A DNA stretch of 64,000 bases from Cellulomonas sp. Y8 (GCF_008033115.1 NZ_CP041203.1:3658001-3722000); one strand, 5' to 3'. Counted from the stretch's first letter, positions 32,987 through 41,399 are shown. Notes: a model not told the origin generated them from the sequence alone. Made by a program: numbers and translations.

Positions 32987-33148
32987 TCAGCCGAGCGACG
33001 GGTCGCCGGTCAGCCAGGTCAGGTGCGGTGCGACGGCGGGGAACCCCCAGCCGAACAGCCCGACGAGGACGGCGGCGAGCACGACCAGCGCGAGCAGCAC
33101 CCGCACCGGCAGCGGCCCCGGCAGCCGGCGGAGCAGCCACGCGTACAT
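32987..33148 (-). CDS. small membrane protein coupled to sortase E
   Basis: A 53-residue protein with one strong transmembrane helix (residues 15-37, VRVLLALVVLAAVLVGLFGW) between a basic N terminus and a short polar tail. Its ATG overlaps the sortase stop by ATGA, so it is translated with it. I do not recognise a family; small helices in sortase operons could stabilise or deliver the sortase. It is too short for most gene finders but its coupling supports it. Confidence 0.7.
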   Translation of the reverse strand: MYAWLLRRLPGPLPVRVLLALVVLAAVLVGLFGWGFPAVAPHLTWLTGDPSLG

Positions 33149-33939
33149 CAGGCGCCTCCCAGGGCGAGGACCGGCTCGGGCGTGCCCTCGGCCCGGTCGA
33201 GCCAGCCGACGAACGCGGCGTAGGTGATCCACCGCTGGTCGTTGCCGAACTCGCCGAGGGTCCGCGAGTGGCAGGTCGTGAGCGTGAGCAGCCGCTCGGT
33301 CGGGGCGACGCCGGGCTGCCGCGGGACGGGCGCGAGCACGGACGACTCCGACGGGTCGACGATCTCGTGCGACGTGACCTCGTAGACGTACCAGGTGCTG
33401 GCGGTCTCGATCACGACGGCGTCGCCGGGGACGAGCCTGTCGACGTGCCGGAACGAGTCGCCCCAGGTGCGCCGGTGCCCGGCGAGAGCGACGTTGCCCA
33501 CCTCGCCGACCTGCTGCGTCCCGGTGTAGCGGCCCGCCATCGCGCGGTCGAGCAGGTCGGGGGTGGTGCCCTCGACGACCGGCATCGCGTTCCGGGTCAG
33601 CCCCTCCCAGCGCGGCACGGTGAGCACGCCGATCACCTCGCCGTGGGCGACCGGGTCGGGGACCGGTGGGTCGTCGGTCCGCAGCTCGGCGGTCGTGGCG
33701 GCGGCGGGCGGGAGCGCGGCGCGCACCTCGGCGAGCACGGCGTCGGCGTCCTGCCGGGCCGTGACCGTCGTCCACCACAGCTGCCACACGAGGAACAGCG
33801 CGAGCAGCACGCCGAGGGTGATCAGCAGCTCGCCGAGGACGCCGGCCACCGACACCGGCGCGGGCGCGCGGCGGGCGCGGGCCGCGGCGCGCGGCCGGGC
33901 GCGCGGCGGCGCGGGGGCGGGTGCGGGCGGCTGGGTCAC
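33148..33939 (-). CDS. srtE: class E sortase
   Basis: A 263-residue transpeptidase anchored by one N-terminal helix (about residues 30-52, LGELLITLGVLLALFLVWQL) after an Ala/Pro/Arg-rich cytoplasmic head. The catalytic set is present: His in NVALAGHRRTWG, Cys in LLTLTTCHSRT, and Arg in GNDQRWITYAAF. TLTTCH is the mark of class E, which attaches LAxTG-type proteins to peptidoglycan in high-GC Gram-positives. No substrate gene is adjacent. GTG 33939 has TAGCGT (33947-33952) 7 bp upstream, deciding it over an upstream ATG at 33969. Confidence 0.92.
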   Translation of the reverse strand: MTQPPAPAPAPPRARPRAAARARRAPAPVSVAGVLGELLITLGVLLALFLVWQLWWTTVTARQDADAVLAEVRAALPPAAATTAELRTDDPPVPDPVAHGEVIGVLTVPRWEGLTRNAMPVVEGTTPDLLDRAMAGRYTGTQQVGEVGNVALAGHRRTWGDSFRHVDRLVPGDAVVIETASTWYVYEVTSHEIVDPSESSVLAPVPRQPGVAPTERLLTLTTCHSRTLGEFGNDQRWITYAAFVGWLDRAEGTPEPVLALGGA

Positions 33940-33946
33940 GCCGTCG

Positions 33947-33952
33947 ACGCTA
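33947..33952 (-). promoter_or_regulatory. -10 box TAGCGT for sortase E
   Basis: Seven bp before GTG 33939, leaderless arrangement. Confidence 0.45.
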
Positions 33953-33962
33953 GGTGCGCCCA

Positions 33963-33991
33963 GCACCACTCAGTCGGCGACTGAGTGGTGC
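33963..33991. repeat. 29-bp perfect palindrome between sortase and mgsA
   Basis: GCACCACTCAGTC (33963-33975) and its exact complement (33979-33991) are separated by 3 bp. Unlike the other long repeats it lies between diverging genes, about 20 bp upstream of the sortase start signals, so an operator is more likely than a terminator. A partial copy, ATTGAGTGGGCGCG, follows at 34002-34015. The remaining sequence to 34236 shows no gene. Confidence 0.75.
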
Positions 33992-34236
33992 GCGGGCGAG
34001 GGATTGAGTGGGCGCGCGGACGGTCCGGGTGGGGGATCGGCCGGTCCCGGTGGGCGGCTCGGTGCCGCCCCCGTGGGCGCGTCGGCCGTCCCTGGTGGCC
34101 GGTCGCCCCGACCACCGGTCCGCGCACAGGGCACCCGCACCGGGCCGACATCCGCGGGCCCTAGGGTGTGCCCCGGGCGCCCCGCCGTCGTCGCAGCCCG
34201 CCCACCGATGCACCGCTCCACGGAAGGACCCCGCCC

Positions 34237-34683
34237 ATGCCCGGCGCCGCTCACCACATCGCCCTCGTCGCGCACGACAACAAGAAGGTCGAGCTGCTCC
34301 GCTGGGCGGAGTTCAACCGCGGCACCCTGTCGCGGCACCACCTGTACGCGACCGGCACCACCGGCACGATGCTGGAGTTCGAGCTCGGCCTGCCGGTGAC
34401 GCGGCTGCTGTCCGGCCCGGTCGGCGGCGACCAGCAGATCGGCGCCAAGATCGCCGAGGGCACCATCGACATGCTGGTGTTCTTCTGGGACCCGCTGGAG
34501 CCGCAGCCGCACGACCCCGACGTGAAGGCGCTGCTGCGCATCGCCGCCGTGTGGAACGTCCCGATGGCGGCGAACGTCGCGACCGCGGACATGCTGATCT
34601 CGTCGCCGATGCTGGGCGAGGAGTGGACCAGCCGCCCGGAGATCACCCCGCGCGCCTGGGACGGCAGCTCCCCGGTCGCCTGA
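34237..34683 (+). CDS. mgsA: methylglyoxal synthase
   Basis: A 148-residue enzyme converting dihydroxyacetone phosphate to methylglyoxal and phosphate, a relief path when sugar phosphates build up. Family motifs: [31 protein letters not shown] (phosphate loop), [20 protein letters not shown] with the catalytic Asp region, and [20 protein letters not shown]. The length is normal. ATG 34237 has GGAAGGA at 34222-34228. It is followed by the 22-bp inverted repeat at 34701. Confidence 0.95.
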   Translation: MPGAAHHIALVAHDNKKVELLRWAEFNRGTLSRHHLYATGTTGTMLEFELGLPVTRLLSGPVGGDQQIGAKIAEGTIDMLVFFWDPLEPQPHDPDVKALLRIAAVWNVPMAANVATADMLISSPMLGEEWTSRPEITPRAWDGSSPVA

Positions 34684-34700
34684 CGGGGCCGCGCACACCC

Positions 34701-34762
34701 GCCCTACGGTTTCCGGCCCCGCACCCTGCGATCGCAGAGGGCGGGGCCGGAAACCGTAGGGC
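34701..34762. repeat. 22-bp perfect inverted repeat with a palindromic loop, between mgsA and cysE
   Basis: Arms 34701-34722 and 34741-34762 are exact complements (left begins GCCCTACGGTTTCCGGCCCC). The 18-base loop contains its own 12-bp palindrome CTGCGATCGCAG (34726-34737). It lies between converging genes and is the strongest potential cruciform in the window. Confidence 0.92.
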
Positions 34763-34805
34763 CCGTGAGTGGGGCGCCGCGACCGGCGCCGGCCGCGGAC
34801 CGTCG

Positions 34806-35519
34806 TCAGATGTAGATCGCCGGGTCGTCGATCTCCGGCTCCGGCGGGGCCGAGCTCGGCTTCTGCCGGATCTTCGCCGGGACGCCCACCGCCACCGCGC
34901 CCGCGGGCACGTCCTTCAGGACCACGGCGTTCGCGCCGACCTGGGCCCCGTCGCCGATCCACACCGGCCCGAGCACCTTCGCGCCCGCGCCGATGACGAC
35001 GTGGTCGCCGACCGTCGGGTGCCGCTTGCCGCGCTTCATCGTCTTGCCACCGAGCGTCGCCCCGTGGAACAGCACGACGTCGTCGCCCACCACGGCGGTC
35101 TCGCCGACGACCACGCCCATGCCGTGGTCGATGAACAGCCGCCGGCCGATCGTCGCGCCGGGGTGGATCTCGACCCCGGTGACCGCCCGGGACACCTGGG
35201 ACAGCAGCCGGGCCGGCAGCCGCAGCGCCGGCTCGCGCCACATCCGGTGCGCCACCCGGTGCACCCACACCGCGTGCAGGCCGGGGTACGCCAGCGCGAC
35301 CTCGACCCGCGACCGCGCGGCCGGGTCCCGGCGCTGCGCGGCCTCCAGGTCCTCGCGCAGCGTGCGGGCGAACCGGCGCAGGCTGCGCCAGTGCTCGCCG
35401 GCGCCGGAGGACCCGGCCGCCGCGCGGGGGGCGGAGGACGCGCGCGCCGGGGTCGGCACCCCGCGGCCACCGGGCCGGGAGGTGCCGCCCGTGAGCGGCG
35501 GTCGCGTGGTCGAGGTCAT
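34806..35519 (-). CDS. cysE: serine O-acetyltransferase
   Basis: A 237-residue left-handed beta-helix enzyme making O-acetylserine from serine and acetyl-CoA, the first step of cysteine synthesis. The ~40-residue Pro/Gly-rich head is followed by the helical domain ([29 protein letters not shown]) and hexapeptide repeats with [20 protein letters not shown] and [20 protein letters not shown], including the catalytic His. The C-terminal tail ends in Ile, as needed for the SAT-CysK complex. It begins 5 bp after cysK. Confidence 0.93.
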   Translation of the reverse strand: MTSTTRPPLTGGTSRPGGRGVPTPARASSAPRAAAGSSGAGEHWRSLRRFARTLREDLEAAQRRDPAARSRVEVALAYPGLHAVWVHRVAHRMWREPALRLPARLLSQVSRAVTGVEIHPGATIGRRLFIDHGMGVVVGETAVVGDDVVLFHGATLGGKTMKRGKRHPTVGDHVVIGAGAKVLGPVWIGDGAQVGANAVVLKDVPAGAVAVGVPAKIRQKPSSAPPEPEIDDPAIYI

Positions 35520-35524
35520 GGCGA

Positions 35525-36460
35525 TCAGTCCAGGAGGTCGGCGTACAGGATGGAGGAGAGGTAGCGCTCGCCGAACGACGGGATGATCACGACGATCAGC
35601 TTCCCGGCGTTCTCGGGGCGCTTGCCGAGCTCGATCGCGGCGTGCAGGGCGGCGCCGGAGGAGATGCCGACGAGCAGGCCCTCCTCCTTCGCGGCCCGGC
35701 GCGCGACGGCGACGGCGGTGTCGGCGTCCACGTCGATGATCTCGTCGTAGACGTCGGTGTCGAGGATCTCGGGCACGAAGTTCGCGCCGATGCCCTGGAT
35801 CTTGTGCGGGCCGGGCTGGCCGCCGTTGAGGATCGGCGACTCGGCGGGCTCGACGCCCACGATCTGCACGCCGGGCTTGCGCTCCTTGAGCACCTGGCCG
35901 ACTCCCGTGATCGTGCCGCCGGTGCCGATGCCGGCGACCAGGATGTCGACGCCGCCGTCCGTGTCCGCCCAGATCTCCTCGGCGGTGGTGCGGCGGTGGA
36001 TCTCCGGGTTGGCCTCGTTGGCGAACTGGCGGGCCAGGATGGCGCCCGGGCGCTCCGCGACGATCTCGTTCGCCCGGTTGACGGCGCCCTTCATGCCCTC
36101 GGACGCGGGGGTGAGGATGAGCTCGGCGCCGTACGCGCGGAGCAGCGCGCGCCGCTCCTTCGACATCGACTCCGGCATCGTCAGCACGACGTCGTAGCCG
36201 CGGGCCGCACCGACGAACGCGAGCGCGATGCCCGTGTTGCCCGACGTCGCCTCGACGATGGTGCCGCCCGGCTTCAGCTCGCCCGAGCGCTCCGCCGCGT
36301 CGACGATCGCGACGCCGATGCGGTCCTTCACCGAGCTGGCGGGGTTGTAGAACTCGAGCTTGCCCACGACCGTCGCGTCGACGCCCTCGGTCAGCTTGTT
36401 GATCCGTACCAGCGGGGTGTTGCCGATGAGCTGCGTCGCGTCGTCGTAGATGCGTGCCAT
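35525..36460 (-). CDS. cysK: cysteine synthase A (O-acetylserine sulfhydrylase)
   Basis: A 311-residue PLP enzyme forming cysteine from O-acetylserine and sulfide. PLP Lys45 lies in [11 protein letters not shown]; the substrate loop is [20 protein letters not shown]; the phosphate loop is [17 protein letters not shown]; the Ser that holds the PLP nitrogen is in [12 protein letters not shown]. It is full length. ATG 36460 lies about 140 bp after the stop of the Cys leader peptide at 36600. With cysE it forms a complete two-step cysteine operon. Confidence 0.96.
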   Translation of the reverse strand: MARIYDDATQLIGNTPLVRINKLTEGVDATVVGKLEFYNPASSVKDRIGVAIVDAAERSGELKPGGTIVEATSGNTGIALAFVGAARGYDVVLTMPESMSKERRALLRAYGAELILTPASEGMKGAVNRANEIVAERPGAILARQFANEANPEIHRRTTAEEIWADTDGGVDILVAGIGTGGTITGVGQVLKERKPGVQIVGVEPAESPILNGGQPGPHKIQGIGANFVPEILDTDVYDEIIDVDADTAVAVARRAAKEEGLLVGISSGAALHAAIELGKRPENAGKLIVVIIPSFGERYLSSILYADLLD

Positions 36461-36534
36461 GTCAGTCCGTCCTTGGTTTCGTCGGCGGTGCAGGGAGCAC
36501 GGCGCGGGCGCGCGCCCGGCCGCGGGTCGAGGGC

Positions 36535-36600
36535 GAGCGCTGGCCCGGGGTGGGCCCGGGTCGGGCCGGGAGCCGGCGTGCGGCGGTGCGGCCAGCGCTC
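36535..36600 (-). promoter_or_regulatory. attenuator-type hairpin overlapping the cysK leader peptide stop
   Basis: GAGCGCTGGCC and GGCCAGCGCTC (36535-36545 and 36590-36600) are an exact 11-bp inverted repeat. The arm made first starts at the last base of the leader peptide's TAG, within the footprint of a ribosome stalled on the Cys codons 6-14 bases earlier. A stalled ribosome would block the stem; a ribosome that finishes and leaves would let it form. Confidence 0.7.
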
Positions 36601-36683
36601 TAGAGACAGCGACAGCGACGCGCTGCGGGGGTGCGCGGGGCGGGGCGCGACGGGAGGAGCGCGGTGCTCGGCGCGAGGCGCAT
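36600..36683 (-). CDS. cysteine-codon leader peptide of cysK-cysE (27 aa)
   Basis: A frame from ATG 36683 to TAG 36600-36602 encoding 27 residues. A GGGAGAGGGG ribosome site lies 7 bp upstream. The peptide ends PAARRCRCL, so two Cys codons sit three and one codon before the final Leu, right before the hairpin. The position after a good promoter, the Cys codons at the end and the overlapping stem are the parts expected of a translational or transcriptional attenuator sensing charged Cys-tRNA. The function is inferred; the parts are seen. Confidence 0.72.
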   Translation of the reverse strand: MRLAPSTALLPSRPAPRTPAARRCRCL

Positions 36684-36725
36684 GCCCGGTCCCCTCTCCC
36701 TGGTGGTCGGCACCCGACAGCGCCG

Positions 36726-36755
36726 ACAGTAGCGCCAACGCACGCGGCCCCACAA
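36726..36755 (-). promoter_or_regulatory. promoter of the cysK leader
   Basis: -35 TTGTGG (36750-36755), 18-bp spacer, -10 TACTGT (36726-36731), start expected near 36719. The 14 bp at 36721-36734 are identical to the block at the sulfonate operon promoter (30218-30231). From 36756 to 36915 I see no gene. Confidence 0.65.
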
Positions 36756-36915
36756 AGATGCCCGGGCGCCCCGATCGGGTGGTCCCCGGACCCCGGTGCG
36801 GGCCCGGACGACGGCCGGCTTCCACCCCTCCACCGTGCGGCGCCGCCCCGGGTTCCGCCACCGGGAGCAGGGACGACGCCCCGGCGCGCCCCCGCCGGCC
36901 GGCGAGCGCGGGTGG

Positions 36916-36921
36916 CAGGAT
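36916..36921 (+). promoter_or_regulatory. -10 box CAGGAT for the alpha/beta hydrolase gene
   Basis: Seven bp before ATG 36929. Confidence 0.45.
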
Positions 36922-36928
36922 CGCCGCC

Positions 36929-37894
36929 ATGCGGGTGGACGACGCGGCGGAGGACGTGCTCGGCGGCGACTGGGTGCAGCGCACGCTGCACCTGCGCCCG
37001 GACGCCCAGGGCGACGCCGTCGCGACCCTGGTGCACCGGCGGGACGCCGGCGCCGATCGCGCGCGGCCCGCCGTGCTCTACGTGCACGGCTTCGTCGACT
37101 ACTTCTTCCAGACGCACGTCGCCGACGCGCTCGCCGACCGCGGCTACGACCTGTACGCCCTGGACCTGCGCGACTACGGCCGGTCGATCCGCGCGGGGCG
37201 GGAGCCGAACGACACCCGGTCGCTGGCGGTCTACGCGGAGGAGATCGACGCCGCGGTCCGCCTGGTGCGGGAGCGGCACGACCGTGTGGTGCTGCTGGGC
37301 CACTCCACCGGCGGCCTGATCGCGGCGCTCTGGGCCCAGCACCGGCGCGGGCGGGGGCTGGTCGACGCGGTAGTGCTGAACTCGCCGTGGCTGGACGTCC
37401 GCGGCTCGTTCGTCGAGCGCACGGTCCTCGCCTGGACGATCGAGCACGTCGTCGGCCGCGTCGCACCGCGTCTGGTGGTGTCGCACGTCGGTGAGCACTA
37501 CGGCCGCGCGCTGCACGCGGACGGCGGCGGCGAGTGGACGTACGACCTGGCCTGGAAGCCGTACGCGGGTTTCCCGGTGCGGGCGGGGTTCGTCCGCGCG
37601 ATCAAGCGCGGGCAGGCGGAGGTCGCCCGGGGGCTCGACATCGACGTGCCCGTGCTGGTGCTCGCGTCCGACGCGTCGGGGCCGGACGACAGCTGGCACG
37701 ACGGGCTGCTCACCACCGACTCGGTGCTGGACCCGGCAGACATGCGGCGGCTCGCGCCCCGGCTGGGGCGGGACGTCACGTACGAGGAGATCACCGGCGG
37801 AGCGCACGACCTGGCGCTGTCCCCGCTCCCGGCACGGACCCGGTACCTCGACGAGGTCACAGGCTGGCTGGACGTGACGCTGGCCCGCGGCTGA
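36929..37894 (+). CDS. alpha/beta hydrolase (monoglyceride-lipase-like)
   Basis: A 321-residue serine hydrolase: oxyanion region [20 protein letters not shown], cap-side [13 protein letters not shown], nucleophile elbow [17 protein letters not shown] (Ser), acid in [17 protein letters not shown], and His in [10 protein letters not shown]. The profile resembles lysophospholipase/monoacylglycerol lipase types (Hydrolase_4). No signal peptide is seen. The CAGGAT box supports ATG 36929. The next gene, a phosphatase, begins 84 bp later on the same strand. Confidence 0.88.
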   Translation: MRVDDAAEDVLGGDWVQRTLHLRPDAQGDAVATLVHRRDAGADRARPAVLYVHGFVDYFFQTHVADALADRGYDLYALDLRDYGRSIRAGREPNDTRSLAVYAEEIDAAVRLVRERHDRVVLLGHSTGGLIAALWAQHRRGRGLVDAVVLNSPWLDVRGSFVERTVLAWTIEHVVGRVAPRLVVSHVGEHYGRALHADGGGEWTYDLAWKPYAGFPVRAGFVRAIKRGQAEVARGLDIDVPVLVLASDASGPDDSWHDGLLTTDSVLDPADMRRLAPRLGRDVTYEEITGGAHDLALSPLPARTRYLDEVTGWLDVTLARG

Positions 37895-37978
37895 CCGGCG
37901 CCCCCGCCGCGAGCAGCACCCACGCAGCGGCGGCGGGCGCACCACCCACCCCGCCGCGGGCCGTGTACTGGTCCGACC

Positions 37979-38707
37979 ATGAGCGACACCGACGTGCGGA
38001 TCCCGGGGACCGCGAACTTCCGCGAGGTCCGCGCCACCGTGGGCGGCGGGTACCGGCTGCGCACGGGGTACCTGTTCCGCTCCGACGCGCTGTCCCGGCT
38101 CGGACGCGAGGAGCGCGCCGCGCTGACGGCGCTCGGGATCCGGCGGGTGGTGGACCTGCGGTCCGACCGGGACCGCCGGCTCGGCGGCCGGGACCGGCTC
38201 GGCGGCGGCGTCGAGGTGGTGCGCGTCCCGATGCTCGGCGGCTCCGCGGCGAGCTTCCTGGGCCGGTGGGAGCTGCGCGACGTCTACCGGGAGATCCTGG
38301 TCGGGCACGGTCCCGAGGTGCGGGCGGCGGTGCGTGCCGTCGCCGGGGCGCCCGGGCCGGTCGTCGTGCACTGCACCGCCGGCAAGGACCGCACCGGGAT
38401 CGTGGTGGCCCTGGTGCTGCTCGTCCTCGGCGCCGACCGGGACGAGGTGGTCGCGGACTACGCCGCGAGCGAGGGGAACCTGGCGGGGGAGTGGACCGAC
38501 CGGATGCTCCGGCGGCTGCGCCTGCTGGGCGTCCGGCCCGACGCGCGGCTGCGGGCGATGATCGGCAGCAGCCCGGCGGCGGTGCTCCGGGACGAGCTGG
38601 CGTGGCTCGACCGCGAGCGCGGCGGGGTGGCGGGCTACCTCGCGTCGGTGGGCGTCGGCGCGGACGACGTGGACCGGCTGCGCGCGACGCTGCTCGTGCC
38701 GGCCTGA
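37979..38707 (+). CDS. tyrosine-protein phosphatase (IphP/PtpB-like)
   Basis: A 242-residue protein with the N-terminal signature [20 protein letters not shown] and [14 protein letters not shown], then [10 protein letters not shown], and the P-loop [15 protein letters not shown] carrying the catalytic Cys and Arg. This is the atypical bacterial PTP group that includes mycobacterial PtpB and removes phosphate from Tyr, Ser/Thr or phosphoinositides. It is full length. ATG 37979 is 7 bp after TACTGG, a weak -10. It converges on the SCO1664-type gene. Confidence 0.88.
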   Translation: MSDTDVRIPGTANFREVRATVGGGYRLRTGYLFRSDALSRLGREERAALTALGIRRVVDLRSDRDRRLGGRDRLGGGVEVVRVPMLGGSAASFLGRWELRDVYREILVGHGPEVRAAVRAVAGAPGPVVVHCTAGKDRTGIVVALVLLVLGADRDEVVADYAASEGNLAGEWTDRMLRRLRLLGVRPDARLRAMIGSSPAAVLRDELAWLDRERGGVAGYLASVGVGADDVDRLRATLLVPA

Positions 38708-38735
38708 CCCCGGGGCCGGGACGGCGGCGCCGGCG

Positions 38736-39509
38736 TCAGAACAGCGGCCAGGGCACCGCGGGCATCTCGCCCTCGGGGCCGGGGAACCGGGGCTCGCGCA
38801 GCAGCCGGTCGCAGCGCGCGGCGAGCGCGTCGACCTCGGCGGGTGCGAGCAGCGTCGCGAGCAGCCGGCCGAGGTCGTCCTCCAGCCCGACCCGCACCCG
38901 CTCGACGCCCGCGACCTCCTCGACCGTCAGGGCGTCGCCGAGCCAGCCCCACAGCACCGTGCGCAGCCGGGGCTCGACGTGGAAGGTCACGCCGTGGTCG
39001 ACGCCGAGCCGCCGGCCGTCCGGCATGGGCAGCACGTGGCCGCCCTTCCGGTCGGCGTTGTTCAGCAGGACGTCGAGCACGGCCATCCGGCGCAGCGCGG
39101 GGGAGTCCTCGTGCACGAGCGTGACGGGGTCGCCCTGCTCGTCGCCCCCCTCCAGGACGGTGCGGGCGCCCGCGGGCACGTCGGCGGACGGCACGACGTC
39201 GACGGGGTCCTGCTCGCGGTCCGGCTCCTGCCACAGCTGGGCCATGCCGGGGCCGAGGGGGCCGTCCCGCAGCCAGGTGCGGGGGACGACGCCCCAGCCG
39301 GTCGCCTCCGACACCAGGTAGGCCGCGACCTCGCGGTGCGCCAGCGTGCCGTCGGGGAAGTCCCACAGCGGCTTCTCGCCCGCGACCGGCTTGTAGACGA
39401 CGCGGGTCCCGCCGATCTCGGCGAGGAAGGTCGCGTTGGACGCCACCGTGATCCGGCCCAGCACCTCGAGCGGGCCGCCGTCGAGGTCGGGCGGGGTCAC
39501 GGCTGACAT
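38736..39509 (-). CDS. SCO1664 family protein (PI3/4-kinase-like fold)
   Basis: A 257-residue actinobacterial protein of unknown function with a kinase-like fold: [39 protein letters not shown] (nucleotide-binding Lys), [19 protein letters not shown] (catalytic-loop-like) and [20 protein letters not shown] (metal-site-like D-H-G). Families SCO1664, DUF3090 and MSMEG_4193 occur together across Actinobacteria; all three are here. ATG 39509 is chosen over 39518 because the -10 box TAGCAT overlaps the upstream ATG. Confidence 0.88.
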   Translation of the reverse strand: MSAVTPPDLDGGPLEVLGRITVASNATFLAEIGGTRVVYKPVAGEKPLWDFPDGTLAHREVAAYLVSEATGWGVVPRTWLRDGPLGPGMAQLWQEPDREQDPVDVVPSADVPAGARTVLEGGDEQGDPVTLVHEDSPALRRMAVLDVLLNNADRKGGHVLPMPDGRRLGVDHGVTFHVEPRLRTVLWGWLGDALTVEEVAGVERVRVGLEDDLGRLLATLLAPAEVDALAARCDRLLREPRFPGPEGEMPAVPWPLF

Positions 39510-39516
39510 GGGGCCC

Positions 39517-39522
39517 ATGCTA
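39517..39522 (-). promoter_or_regulatory. -10 box TAGCAT for the SCO1664-type gene
   Basis: Seven bp before ATG 39509; the surrounding 15 bp CGCTCCTAGCATGGG also precede the DUF3090 gene. Confidence 0.5.
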
Positions 39523-39575
39523 GGAGCGGGCGAGGACCCGGGCCCGCTCGCCGGGCCCGGGGCCTCGCCGGCCCG

Positions 39576-39974
39576 TCACATCGGCTCGGCGATCTCGCGC
39601 CCGTGCGCGGTGAGCGCCCAGATCACGAACACGTCCAGCGCGATCACGACCAGCGCCCACACCGGGTAGTACGGCAGCCAGGCGAAGGACGCGAGCCCGC
39701 TGACGACGGCCATGATCACGCCGATCGTCCGGGCCCAGACCGCGCCGCTGAACACGAAGAACCCGGCGAGCGCGACCACCGCCCCGAGGATCAGGTGCAC
39801 CCAGCCCCACGAGGTGACGTCGAGCTGGAGGACCCACTCCTCGCCCGCGACGTAGAAGGTGTCGTTGACCAGGGCGACGATGCCCTGGAAGACGTGCATG
39901 ACGCCGATCATGATCATGATCGTGCCGGCGAAGACGGTCATGCCGACCGCCAGGCCGCTGCGACGCTCGCTCAT
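39576..39974 (-). CDS. small four-helix membrane protein (DUF7144-like)
   Basis: A 132-residue protein with four transmembrane helices: VGMTVFAGTIMIMIGVMHVF, VHLILGAVVALAGFFVFSGA, RTIGVIMAVVSGLASFAWLP and YPVWALVVIALDVFVIWALT. The pattern, with QGIVAL after helix 1, is that of a common actinobacterial membrane family with no known role. It sits between the SCO1664-type and DUF3090 genes and so splits the usual trio. ATG 39974. Confidence 0.85.
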   Translation of the reverse strand: MSERRSGLAVGMTVFAGTIMIMIGVMHVFQGIVALVNDTFYVAGEEWVLQLDVTSWGWVHLILGAVVALAGFFVFSGAVWARTIGVIMAVVSGLASFAWLPYYPVWALVVIALDVFVIWALTAHGREIAEPM

Positions 39975-40096
39975 CGCGGTTCCCCTCCCGCTCCGGGCCG
40001 ACCGGGCCCGGCGGGCCCGCTGCCGGGACCGACGCTAGGGAGGGGCGGGGTCCGGTGGCATCACCCGCGCCGAGTGGCTGCGCGGGGTCCCGCCGC

Positions 40097-40657
40097 TCAG
40101 CGGAGGTCGGTCGCGCCGCAGACGTGGCCGTCGGGGTCCATCGGCTCGCCGCACCGCGGGCAGGCGGGGCGACCCTGCGCGACGACCCGGCGGGCGCGCT
40201 CGGCGAACGCGCGCGCGGAGCCGACGGGGAGGCGCAGCACCATCGCCTCCTCGGGCTCCGGGTCCTCCGCGGCCAGGCGCTCGGCCTCCTCCTCGGAGTC
40301 GACCAGCACGAGCGGGAACGCCTCGACGACGATCTGCCCCGTCGCCTTGTCGAAGTGCAGCCGCATCTGGCCGAGGCGGAAGTCCTCCTCGACGGGCTGC
40401 TCCACCGGGTCGGCGTCCACGAGCTCGGCGAACGCCTCGGCGGGCACGCTGTACGGGTTGCCGTCGGTGGTCATGAGCTCGTCGAGGATCTCGTCGATCT
40501 TCTCGGCGAGGGTCGACGCCCACTCCTTCTCCATGGCGACCGAGGTCAGCCGGCGCCCGGTGCGCGCCTGGAGGTAGAAGGTGCGGGCCCCGGGCCGGCC
40601 GACGGTGCCGATGACCGCGCGGTCGGGCCAGTCGTGCAGGTGGAGGAGGGTGGCCAT
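40097..40657 (-). CDS. DUF3090 family protein
   Basis: A 186-residue protein of the actinobacterial DUF3090 family (TIGR03847): LLHLHDWPDRAVIGTVGRPG, RTFYLQARTGRRLTSVAMEK, EEDFRLGQMRLHFDKATGQI, and a zinc-ribbon-like C terminus CPRCGEPMDPDGHVCGATDL with CxxC and a third Cys. The function is unknown. Its -10 box TAGCAT (40664-40669) shares its TAG with the stop codon of the upstream phosphatase gene. Confidence 0.92.
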   Translation of the reverse strand: MATLLHLHDWPDRAVIGTVGRPGARTFYLQARTGRRLTSVAMEKEWASTLAEKIDEILDELMTTDGNPYSVPAEAFAELVDADPVEQPVEEDFRLGQMRLHFDKATGQIVVEAFPLVLVDSEEEAERLAAEDPEPEEAMVLRLPVGSARAFAERARRVVAQGRPACPRCGEPMDPDGHVCGATDLR

Positions 40658-40663
40658 GGCCCC

Positions 40664-40669
40664 ATGCTA
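40664..40669 (-). promoter_or_regulatory. -10 box TAGCAT for the DUF3090 gene
   Basis: Six bp before ATG 40657, inside the 15-bp block shared with 39517-39522. Confidence 0.5.
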
Positions 40670-41386
40670 GGAGCGCGGACCGACACCGTCGCGTGCGGCC
40701 TCCGCGGCGCCCGCGCCGCCGCCGACCGCCGCGTCCCCCGCGGGCGCCGCCGCCCGCAGCCAGGACAGGTCGCCGGCGTCGGTGTTGGTGGCGACGACCT
40801 CGGGCCGCGCCGGGCCGTACCGCACGACCGACACCGACGCGGGACCGGCGTGCAGCCGCTGGAACAGGTCGAGGTGCATCCCGAGCGCGTCCGCGAGCAG
40901 CGCCTTCACCAGGTCGCCGTGCGTGACCGCCGCCCACACCGCACCGGGCCCGTGCTCGGCCTCGACCGCGGCGTCCTGCTCCCGCACCGCCGCGACCACC
41001 CGGGCCTGCATCGCCGCGAGCGACTCCCCGCCCGGGAACAGCGCCGCGGACGGCTGGCCCTGGACGGTGCGCCACAGCGGCTCGTCGGCGAGCTCGCGCA
41101 GCGGCCGGCCCTGCCAGGCGCCGTAGTCGCACTCGGTGAGCCGGTCGTCGACGCGGAGCGGCGGGGTCGGGGTCTGCCTGGCCAGCAGCGCGTCGGCCGT
41201 CTCCCGGCACCGCTCGAGCGGGGAGCTCACGACCGCGACCAGCGGCACGACGGCCAGGCGCTCGGCGGTGCGGGCGGCCTGCTCGTGCCCGACGGAGTCG
41301 AGCAGCACCCCGGGGGTGCGGCCGGCGAGGACGCCCGTGGCGTTGGCGGTGGTGCGCCCGTGGCGGACGAGGAGGACGGTGGCCAT
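40667..41386 (-). CDS. histidine phosphatase family protein, MSMEG_4193 type
   Basis: A 239-residue phosphoglycerate-mutase-fold phosphatase: VLLVRHGRTTANATGVLAGR with the catalytic His in RHG, VSSPLERCRETADALLA, CDYGAWQGRPLRELADEPLW, and AAVTHGDLVKALLADALGMH with the second His. TIGR03848 groups it with SCO1664 and DUF3090 proteins. The C-terminal ~35 residues are Ala/Gly-rich. ATG 41386 has TACGCT (41394-41399) 7 bp upstream. Confidence 0.9.
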   Translation of the reverse strand: MATVLLVRHGRTTANATGVLAGRTPGVLLDSVGHEQAARTAERLAVVPLVAVVSSPLERCRETADALLARQTPTPPLRVDDRLTECDYGAWQGRPLRELADEPLWRTVQGQPSAALFPGGESLAAMQARVVAAVREQDAAVEAEHGPGAVWAAVTHGDLVKALLADALGMHLDLFQRLHAGPASVSVVRYGPARPEVVATNTDAGDLSWLRAAAPAGDAAVGGGAGAAEAARDGVGPRS

Positions 41387-41393
41387 GCGGTGC

Positions 41394-41399
41394 AGCGTA
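41394..41399 (-). promoter_or_regulatory. -10 box TACGCT for the MSMEG_4193-type phosphatase gene
   Basis: Seven bp before ATG 41386. Confidence 0.4.
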
